Shown here: positions 1-5,029 of the stretch, piece after piece
How the letters are laid out: the number at the start of each line of letters is the position of its first letter
Numbering within the stretch: position 1 is the first letter of the stretch
Assembly (NCBI GenBank): GCA_016789625.1
Contig: JAEUQS010000600.1
Location: 1-5,029, forward strand
Direction: 5' to 3'
Source: Acidobacteriota bacterium
GTDB taxonomy: Bacteria; Acidobacteriota; Thermoanaerobaculia; UBA5066
Length of the DNA: 5,029 bases
Notes under the pieces: model-generated
Databases searched by the model: none
What the model was told of the DNA's origin: nothing
The model's input: only the letters and a program-made list of their open reading frames with translations
Made by a program: the position numbers and the translations under genes

Positions 1-2602
1 CGAGGAGCAGGTGCCGCGCCTGGAAGTCGGATCCCCGGATCGTGTCCACCATGCTGAGCCCGAGCGCGACGGCCCAGCACGTGTCGATGCGCGCCAGCGT
101 CTTCGCCGGCAGGTCGGACGCTTTGCGCTCCTTCCACGAGAGCCCCCGGAGCTTGAGGCGCGCGCGGGTGAGGAGGAACGAACGGAGAGCCTGCCCCGGA
201 CTCTTCGCGAGCTCCATGCCGACGGCCTTCAGAACCTTCGAGAGGCCTTCGAGCCCTTCGTCCACGTAGCCGCTCCGGAGGAGCTGCTCGGCCGCGCGGC
301 GCGAGAGCTCGAGCGCGACATCCTCCGGCGCGCCCTCCGCCGCCTGCCGGAAGGCCTCCGCCGCGTCGCGTCCCCGGCCCGCGTTCGAGAGCGCCTCACC
401 CAGGCGGCGGGCGAGCGCGCGCCGCCGGGGATCGCCCTCTCCCGCGAGCGTGAGCGCGCGACGGTAGAGCCGCACGGAGCGGTCGAACGCGAGGGCCTTG
501 GCCGCTCTCTCCGCCGCCTCCTCGGTGTAGCGGGCCGCGCGCATCGCGTCGCCCGCCTCCTCGAAGTGGTGCGCGAGCGTCTCGGCGTCGAAGTCCTCGC
601 GGGCGGCCAGCGCCGTCGCGAGCCGCCAGTGGAGATCCTGCTTCTGGTCGGCCGGAAGGCGCGCGAGGAGCACGTCGCGGATGCGCGAGTGGTAGAGCTC
701 GATCTCCTCGCGGCCCCTTCGCGTGCGGCTCCACACGAGGTGCTCCGAACGGAGGAGCGCCACGACCTTGCGCTCGTCGGCCTCCAGCCGCGCGGCCTCC
801 TTGGCGACGTCGATCGGGATGGGCTGGCCGGCCACGGCGACCGTCTCGAGGAAGCGGCGCACGTCCACGGGCAGCCGCGTGATGCGCGACGCGATGACTG
901 TGTCGAGCGAGAGGCCTCCGCGCGAGCCCACGTCGCCCGCGCGCGAGTGCCGTACGAGCTCCTCGATGAACGAAGGGTTCCCGCCCGACTCCTGGGCCAC
1001 CGCCTCGAGCCACTCGCGGGAAACCGTCCGCTGCCGCGAGAGCGCGAGGGACTCGGCCATCTCCTCGGCCTCGGCCAGGGGCAGCTCCTCGAGCAGGATG
1101 CGGTGGATGTCGCCGGGCGACGAGAGCGTCGTGCGCAGGGCGGCGAGGACCGGGCTCGACTCGCGCTCCTCGCTCCGGTACGCGGCCACGAGGAGGAGCG
1201 GCGGCGCGGGCGGCGTGAGGATCTCGCCCAGGAGGAGCGCGCTGTCCACGTCGCCCCACTGCAGGTCGTCGATCGCGAGCACCACGAGGCCCCGCCGCGA
1301 GAGGTTGAAGAGCAGCTCCTTGAGCGCCGCGAAGGCCCGGCGGCGAAGCTCCTGGGCCTCGGGCATGCCGAGCAGCTCGCGGGCGGCCTCGTGCACGGCG
1401 GGCACCTGGAGGAGCACGGGAAAGAGCCGCGCGAGCGCGAGCGTGTGCCGCGGCAGGAGCGGAGCGACCTCCTCGGGCTTTCGCGCGAGGAGCCATTCGC
1501 AGAGGGAATCCAGCACGCTGTCGACGGCCTTGTAGGGCACCGACTCCTGCTGGTAGCAGCGGCCCGTGAGGACGATCGCCTCGTTGTCGCGCGAGGAGAG
1601 CCGCTCGAGAAACTTCGTCACGAGCGCGCTCTTGCCCATCCCCGAGCGGCCCTCGACGAAGACCGTGACGGTCCTTCCCCGCCGCGAAGCCTCCGTGGCC
1701 GAGGCCAGGATCGCGAGCGGCCCGTCGCGGCCCACGAAGACGCCCGCGCGAACGGGCCGGGGCACGATGCGGCGGACGCCCGTGGAGTCGTCCTCGCCCT
1801 TGATCTTCTTGAGGATCATCCGGCCCCGCGGACGGGCCTTCGGATCCCGCGCGAGGAGCTCACGGCACAGGCGGTCGAGATCGTCGGGCACGTCGGGGAA
1901 GGAGTCCGACACGGAGGGCGCGTCGAACCACTGCTTGGAGACGAGCACCTCCATGGCGTCGCCCTGGAACGGCAGACGCCCCGTGAGGACCTCGTAGAGC
2001 ATCGAGCCGGCGGAGTACCAGTCGCTCTCCTCGGTGCCGGCCTTTCCACGGGCCTGCTCGGGCGACATGTACGCCGGAGTGCCCGCGGCCTCGCTGCCCG
2101 AGCCGCCCGAATCCTTCCGGAGGTCGCGGAGCAGCCCGAAGTCCAGGAGCTTGGCCTGCCCCGAAGGCAGGACGAGGACGTTCGAGGGCTTCAGGTCTCC
2201 GTGCAGGCGGCCCTGCTCGTGGAGGTACACGAGCCCCTCGCCGAGCGACGCGAACACCTTCCGCACCCGCGCGATCCAGATCGCGGGGTCTTCCTCGGGG
2301 TCCCTCTTCAGCGCTTCCGCCAGGGACACCCCGGGCACCAGCTCCATCGTGTAGTACCAGCGGTTGTCCTCGTTGAGGAGCTCGTACAGCGCGACGAGGT
2401 TGGGGTGCGAGAGGTCCGCGAGCTGGCGGAACTCCTTCTTGAAACGGTAGAGCGCGTCCGCGTCGCCCTTGTGGAGCGCCTTCAGCGCGAGCTGGGCCTT
2501 GCGCTCGCGGTCCCACACCTCGTACACGGTTCCGTAGGCGCCCTCGCCCAGCTTTCGCTGGAGAACGAAGCGCTGCGGGGCGCGCGGATTCAGGCCGTCC
2601 AC
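1..2602 (-). CDS. Ser/Thr protein kinase fused to AAA_16/STAND-type ATPase and TPR region (3' end outside window)
   Basis: Large cytosolic signalling kinase; I read 867 codons from the GTG at 2602 without a stop, and the C-terminus lies beyond the left edge. The kinase domain spans about residues 11-263: glycine loop GEGAYGTVY (19-27), ATP-binding Lys41, likely helix-C Glu57, catalytic loop HGDLKPSN (134-141), DFG (154-156), GTPAYMSPEQ (174-183), Asp194 and Arg257. The HRD arginine is a glycine, so this is a non-RD kinase, but Asp136, Lys138 and Asn141 are intact. About residues 288-550 form a P-loop ATPase of the AAA_16/STAND sort: VGRD (290-293), Walker A GRSGMGKS (318-325), Walker B VLAIDDLQW (441-449), a possible sensor Arg476, and SGGNPSFIEEL (539-549). 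From about 680 on, Ala-rich paired helices look like TPRs. I see no transmembrane segment. The order is known from kinases with an AAA ATPase and TPRs, which often exceed 1,000 residues; its substrates are unknown. GTG is chosen because an in-frame TAG lies four codons upstream (ending at 2612) and the next usable start would remove the glycine loop. It is transcribed divergently from the receiver-kinase gene. Confidence 0.93.
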   Translation of the reverse strand, partial: MDGLNPRAPQRFVLQRKLGEGAYGTVYEVWDRERKAQLALKALHKGDADALYRFKKEFRQLADLSHPNLVALYELLNEDNRWYYTMELVPGVSLAEALKRDPEEDPAIWIARVRKVFASLGEGLVYLHEQGRLHGDLKPSNVLVLPSGQAKLLDFGLLRDLRKDSGGSGSEAAGTPAYMSPEQARGKAGTEESDWYSAGSMLYEVLTGRLPFQGDAMEVLVSKQWFDAPSVSDSFPDVPDDLDRLCRELLARDPKARPRGRMILKKIKGEDDSTGVRRIVPRPVRAGVFVGRDGPLAILASATEASRRGRTVTVFVEGRSGMGKSALVTKFLERLSSRDNEAIVLTGRCYQQESVPYKAVDSVLDSLCEWLLARKPEEVAPLLPRHTLALARLFPVLLQVPAVHEAARELLGMPEAQELRRRAFAALKELLFNLSRRGLVVLAIDDLQWGDVDSALLLGEILTPPAPPLLLVAAYRSEERESSPVLAALRTTLSSPGDIHRILLEELPLAEAEEMAESLALSRQRTVSREWLEAVAQESGGNPSFIEELVRHSRAGDVGSRGGLSLDTVIASRITRLPVDVRRFLETVAVAGQPIPIDVAKEAARLEADERKVVALLRSEHLVWSRTRRGREEIELYHSRIRDVLLARLPADQKQDLHWRLATALAAREDFDAETLAHHFEEAGDAMRAARYTEEAAERAAKALAFDRSVRLYRRALTLAGEGDPRRRALARRLGEALSNAGRGRDAAEAFRQAAEGAPEDVALELSRRAAEQLLRSGYVDEGLEGLSKVLKAVGMELAKSPGQALRSFLLTRARLKLRGLSWKERKASDLPAKTLARIDTCWAVALGLSMVDTIRGSDFQARHLLL

Positions 2603-2608
2603 GACGAC

Positions 2609-2614
2609 AGTCTA
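2609..2614 (-). promoter_or_regulatory. Candidate -10 box (TAGACT) for a leaderless start of the kinase-ATPase gene
   Basis: On the minus strand TAGACT fits the TAnnnT form of a -10 element and ends exactly 6 nt before the GTG at 2602, the spacing expected if transcription begins at the start codon. No Shine-Dalgarno sequence is seen before this GTG, which agrees with a leaderless message. The -35 side is weak (TTATGA at 2637-2632, 17-base spacer, about 3 of 6 matches). The box overlaps the in-frame TAG used to fix the start. A chance match to so short a motif is possible. Confidence 0.35.
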
Positions 2615-2621
2615 TTTCGGG

Positions 2622-2631
2622 AGCGGCCGCT
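2622..2631. repeat. 10-bp perfect palindrome (AGCGGCCGCT) in the divergent spacer
   Basis: AGCGGCCGCT reads the same on both strands and sits almost at the centre of the 46-bp gap between the two divergent kinase genes, between the candidate -10 boxes of the two directions. A symmetric site here could be an operator for a dimeric regulator acting on both genes. Against this, it is short, all but its ends are G or C, and such palindromes arise by chance in GC-rich DNA. It has no T-tract, so it is not a terminator. Confidence 0.25.
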
Positions 2632-2632
2632 T

Positions 2633-2638
2633 CATAAT
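2633..2638 (+). promoter_or_regulatory. Candidate -10 box (CATAAT) for the receiver-kinase gene
   Basis: CATAAT matches TATAAT at 5 of 6 positions and is the most AT-rich spot in the divergent spacer. It ends 10 nt before the ATG at 2649, so a transcript starting about 7 nt downstream would have a leader of only a few bases. No clear -35 hexamer lies 16-18 bases upstream, and no Shine-Dalgarno site lies between box and ATG. GGGAG at 2619-2623 is too far upstream to serve as a ribosome site for this start. Confidence 0.35.
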
Positions 2639-2648
2639 CACTTCACGC

Positions 2649-4541
2649 ATGACACCCGCCGGCCAAACCCCGGAGTCCTCCCCCGCGGCGGTGGCCCAGC
2701 CCCTGGGCCGCATCCTCGTGGTGGACGACAACGAGCTGAACCGCGACCTCCTCGGCCGCCGGCTGGTGCGCGCCGGCTACGCCGTCGAGATGGCCGAGGA
2801 CGGCCACCAGGCCCTGGCGCTCGTGCGGGAGCAGAGCTTCGACTGTCTGCTCCTCGACGTGATGATGCCCGGAATCAGCGGCCTCGAGGTGCTCCAGGAG
2901 ATCCGCAAGGGCTTCACGATGTCGGAGCTGCCCGTGATCATGGCGACCGCGCGGGACGGCAGCCAGAACATCGTCGAGGCGTTCTCGATGGGCGCCAACG
3001 ACTACGTCACCAAGCCCCTCGACTTCGCCGTCGTCCTCGCGCGCATGAGGACGCAGCTTTCCCTCAAGCGCGCGACGGAGGAGATCTCCAAGCTGAACCT
3101 GCGCCTCGTGGAGGCGCAGGAGCGCATCGCGAACCTCATGCAGTCGTCCACCGAGGCGGTGAAAGACGTCCCGGCCTGGGCGCACGACGTCTCCGAGGAG
3201 CTCACGGGCGTCCTCGGCGTGCCCGAGATCGGCGTCTTCTCCTTGGACGGCGACGCCATCGTGAGGCTCTTTCCCGGCACCGCCCCGGCGCCGGGGCCCG
3301 ACGACGTGAAAGCCCTCCGCAAGAACCTCACGTTCCTCCCGCGCGACGCCGACACGCTCGTGCCCGTCTCGGGGATGTCGGGCGAGATGCTCGGCGTCCT
3401 CGTGCTCGTGGGCAAGGGGCGTGCGTTCTCGACCGACGAGCGCAGGCTCGTCGCGAGCTTCGCGCACCAGCTCGGCGGCACGCTCGAGCTCGTGAGGACG
3501 CGCAAGGAGCTCGAGAAGGCCCGCGACCGCAAGACCACGACGCGCAAGGGCATGCTCGACCGGGGAGTCGACCTGGCTTCGATCTGCCCCGTGTGCGGCG
3601 CCTGCTACGACCAGAAACACACGACCTGCCGGTCCGACGGCCGCCCGCTCGACAACTCGCGCCTCCTGCCGTTCCGCATCCTCGATCGCTACCGGCTCGT
3701 GCGGCTCCTCGCCACGGGCGGCATGGGCACGGTGTTCCACGCGTACGACGTGAAGCTCGACCGCAACGTCGCGGTGAAGATCCTGAACCCCGAGCACTTC
3801 GGCGACAGCGCCATCCGCATGCGGTTCGAGTACGAGGCCCGGGCCGTGGCCCGCATCGAGCATCCGGGCGTCGTCGCGCTCTTCGACACGGGCGAGCTCG
3901 AGGACGGCTCGATGTTCCTCGTGATGGAGAAGCTCGAGGGCTCGGACCTCTCGAACCTCCTCGCCGACTACGGCCGCGGCACGCCGAAGCAGGTGGCGCG
4001 CCTCCTGCGCCTCGGCGCGGCGGCGCTCTCGGCCGCGCACCGCGCGGGGGTCCTGCACCGCGACGTGAAGCCCGAGAACCTCTTCCTCACCGACGCGGCC
4101 GCCGGCTTCGAGGTGAAGATCCTGGACTTCGGCGTCGCCAAGCAGATGAACCTCGAGACCCGGCTGACGCGCACGGGGCTCATCGTGGGCACCCCCGCGT
4201 ACATGGCGCCCGAGCAGGTCTCGAACCTCGAGCTGGACGTGCGGAGCGACCTCTACAGCTTCGCGGCCGTGGCGTACGAGTCCCTCGTGGGTCGCCGGGT
4301 GACGCAGGAGAGCGACCTTGCGCGCATCTTCGTGGAGGTTCTCCAGGTGGATCCGCCCTCGGTCTCGTCGCTCGTGCCCGGGGTCTCCTCCACGATCGAC
4401 GCCGCGTTCCGCGTGGCCCTCGCGAAGGACCCGAACAAGCGTCCGTGGGACGTCGAGAAGTGGGTGGAGTCCTTCGTCGCCGACCTCGACGCGGTGCCCG
4501 CCACGTCGAGCGGCTGGCCGTTCTCGGTAGGCAGTCCGTAA
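2649..4541 (+). CDS. Response-regulator receiver - GAF-like - zinc ribbon - Ser/Thr kinase fusion protein
   Basis: Complete 630-residue cytosolic protein joining two-component and Ser/Thr signalling. Residues 1-20 look disordered. The receiver (about 21-137) has the full active site: Asp26/Asp27, phosphoacceptor Asp70 in CLLLDVMMP, Thr100, and Lys122 in YVTKP. A coiled-coil helix (about 138-166) leads into a weak GAF-like region (about 170-285; the DERRLVASFAHQLG stretch is typical of the end of GAF domains), then a charged helix. A zinc ribbon follows with Cys313, Cys316, Cys319, Cys327 and a DGRPL end. The kinase (about 347-611) has a glycine loop ATGGMGTVF (355-363) in which the usual first glycine is Ala, then Lys377, Glu396, HRDVKPEN (470-477), DFG (493-495), GTPAYMAPEQ (514-523), Asp534 and Arg598, so it should be active. 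There is no DNA-binding domain or transmembrane segment. By inference, receiver phosphorylation and a GAF ligand or partner control the kinase. No cognate histidine kinase is in the window. The ATG at 2649 is the first start; a GTG at 2691 (residue 15) would also keep the whole receiver. Neither has a clear Shine-Dalgarno site. Confidence 0.95.
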   Translation: MTPAGQTPESSPAAVAQPLGRILVVDDNELNRDLLGRRLVRAGYAVEMAEDGHQALALVREQSFDCLLLDVMMPGISGLEVLQEIRKGFTMSELPVIMATARDGSQNIVEAFSMGANDYVTKPLDFAVVLARMRTQLSLKRATEEISKLNLRLVEAQERIANLMQSSTEAVKDVPAWAHDVSEELTGVLGVPEIGVFSLDGDAIVRLFPGTAPAPGPDDVKALRKNLTFLPRDADTLVPVSGMSGEMLGVLVLVGKGRAFSTDERRLVASFAHQLGGTLELVRTRKELEKARDRKTTTRKGMLDRGVDLASICPVCGACYDQKHTTCRSDGRPLDNSRLLPFRILDRYRLVRLLATGGMGTVFHAYDVKLDRNVAVKILNPEHFGDSAIRMRFEYEARAVARIEHPGVVALFDTGELEDGSMFLVMEKLEGSDLSNLLADYGRGTPKQVARLLRLGAAALSAAHRAGVLHRDVKPENLFLTDAAAGFEVKILDFGVAKQMNLETRLTRTGLIVGTPAYMAPEQVSNLELDVRSDLYSFAAVAYESLVGRRVTQESDLARIFVEVLQVDPPSVSSLVPGVSSTIDAAFRVALAKDPNKRPWDVEKWVESFVADLDAVPATSSGWPFSVGSP

Positions 4542-4549
4542 CCGTTTCC

Positions 4550-4555
4550 TACAAT
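4550..4555 (+). promoter_or_regulatory. Candidate -10 box (TACAAT) for a leaderless start of the pgeF-like gene
   Basis: TACAAT matches TATAAT at 5 of 6 positions, lies in the 20-base gap after the kinase stop codon, and ends exactly 6 nt before the GTG at 4562. This is the same spacing as the TAGACT box before the other GTG start. The only purine-rich run nearby (GGGGG at 4558-4562) touches the start codon and is too close for a normal Shine-Dalgarno site. No -35 match is seen in the upstream coding sequence. It suggests the gene may be transcribed independently of the kinase gene, or in addition to read-through. Confidence 0.4.
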
Positions 4556-4561
4556 TCGGGG

Positions 4562-5029
4562 GTGACGGCGGACCTCACCCTTCTGGAAAGCGGTCTCGCG
4601 CGCTTCGACGGCCTTCCGGCCGGGTTCCGCGCGGGCTTCACGACCCGCCGCCTCACGCCCGACGGCACCTCCCCGGAGGAAGCTCTCCGAAGCCTGGCCG
4701 ACGCTCTCGGCGCGCCCCTCGTCGAACGCGTGAGGCTGCGACAGGTGCACGGCAGGACCGTCCTCCACGCCGCGGAATCCCTCCGTGCGGGCGAGGACGT
4801 CCTGCTCGGTGAAGGGGACGCCGTCGTCACCGCCGAGGCTTCGAGGCTCCTCGCAGTCCAGACGGCCGACTGCGTGCCGATCCTGTTGCTGGATCCCGAG
4901 ACGGGCCTCCTCGCCGCGGTGCACGCGGGCTGGCGCGGCACCGCGCTCCGCATCCTGGATCCGGTGCTCGACCTCCTCGAGTCGCTCGGGGCGAAGCCGG
5001 GAAACCTCCTCGCCCTCTTCGGTCCGTCC
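4562..5029 (+). CDS. pgeF: PgeF/YfiH-family (multicopper polyphenol oxidase, LACC1-like) purine nucleoside phosphorylase, 5' part
   Basis: N-terminal 156 residues of a protein of the family formerly called laccase domain or YfiH/DUF152; the right edge cuts it. Members are usually about 240-260 residues, so roughly 60 percent is present. Family marks are in order: QVHG (61-64), GEGDAVVT (83-90), QTADCVPILL (100-109), AVHAGWRGT (119-127) and FGPS (153-156) at the edge. His63, Cys104 and His121 match the two histidines and one cysteine that form the zinc site in this family. Known members cleave purine nucleosides with phosphate and can deaminate adenosine. E. coli YfiH/PgeF was also linked to removing mis-incorporated amino acids from peptidoglycan precursors, hence the symbol. 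The protein is expected to be cytosolic. The GTG at 4562 is chosen because it starts 20 bases after the kinase stop and leaves a short leader before the first conserved strand. The frame stays open upstream into the kinase gene, with no better start seen near it. Family assignment is firm; the symbol is by homology only. Confidence 0.92.
   Translation, partial: MTADLTLLESGLARFDGLPAGFRAGFTTRRLTPDGTSPEEALRSLADALGAPLVERVRLRQVHGRTVLHAAESLRAGEDVLLGEGDAVVTAEASRLLAVQTADCVPILLLDPETGLLAAVHAGWRGTALRILDPVLDLLESLGAKPGNLLALFGPS

Noticed and set aside
42..269. 75-residue plus-strand frame near the left edge
   Set aside because: It is antisense to the TPR region of the kinase-ATPase gene, has an odd Ser/Arg-rich composition, and has no ribosome site or motif.
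396..1496. 366-residue open frame on the minus strand in another frame of the kinase-ATPase gene
   Set aside because: It overlaps, on the same strand, the frame with clear Walker A, Walker B and GGNPSFIEEL motifs. Its own product is an Arg/Ala/Pro/Gly-rich string, typical of a frame shadow in GC-rich DNA.
723..1535. 270-residue open frame on the plus strand
   Set aside because: It is antisense to the ATPase region, Ser/Arg-rich with no domain, and is explained by codon use of the real gene opposite.
1860..2516. 218-residue minus-strand frame over the kinase domain
   Set aside because: The kinase motifs (HGDLKPSN, DFG, SPEQ) lie in a different frame of the same strand; this one is Arg/Ala/Gly-rich without motifs.
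2643..4058. 471-residue open frame antisense to the receiver-kinase gene
   Set aside because: It lies opposite a gene with unmistakable receiver and kinase motifs. Its product is a His/Glu/Arg/Ala-rich low-complexity string with no recognisable domain. Long antisense frames without stops are expected opposite GC-rich genes.
4542..4561. Possible terminator between the receiver-kinase and pgeF-like genes
   Set aside because: The 20-base gap contains no inverted repeat able to form a stem and no T-run after one.
4253..4924. 223-residue minus-strand frame across the kinase end and the pgeF-like gene
   Set aside because: It crosses two real plus-strand genes with clear family motifs and shows no domain of its own.

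Overview
The window comes from a GC-rich bacterium with strong G/C preference at third codon positions. It holds three genes: two complex signalling kinases transcribed away from each other, and the start of a housekeeping-type enzyme gene. No rRNA, tRNA, mobile element or other lineage marker is present. Many large Ser/Thr kinases, and in particular the zinc-ribbon motif placed just before a kinase domain (CPVCG...C..DG.PL), are features I associate with Acidobacteriota, and also with Myxococcota and other large-genome GC-rich bacteria. Acidobacteriota is my best guess, but it is not proven.

Layout. Positions 2602 down to 1 (minus strand) carry the first 867 residues of a multidomain protein: a Ser/Thr kinase, then an AAA_16/STAND-like ATPase, then a TPR-like helical region that runs off the left edge. 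After a 46-bp divergent spacer (2603-2648), positions 2649-4541 (plus strand) encode a complete 630-residue fusion: response-regulator receiver, coiled coil, GAF-like region, four-cysteine zinc ribbon, Ser/Thr kinase. Twenty bases later, a GTG at 4562 opens a gene for a PgeF/YfiH/LACC1-type (multicopper polyphenol oxidase family) purine nucleoside phosphorylase, cut by the right edge after 156 residues.

How they may work together (inference). The two kinase genes share one small intergenic region and could be co-regulated. The receiver-kinase would convert an Asp-phosphate signal from an unlinked histidine kinase into Ser/Thr phosphorylation. The kinase-ATPase-TPR protein looks like a signal-responsive scaffold or switch. 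No histidine kinase, phosphatase or obvious substrate gene lies in the window. The pgeF-like gene may be read with the receiver-kinase, but a TACAAT box 6 nt before its GTG suggests that it has its own leaderless start. None of the three starts has a convincing Shine-Dalgarno sequence, and two have a TAnnnT box exactly 6 nt upstream.

The only non-coding stretches are the 46-bp and 20-bp gaps. No stretch over 300 bases lacks a gene.
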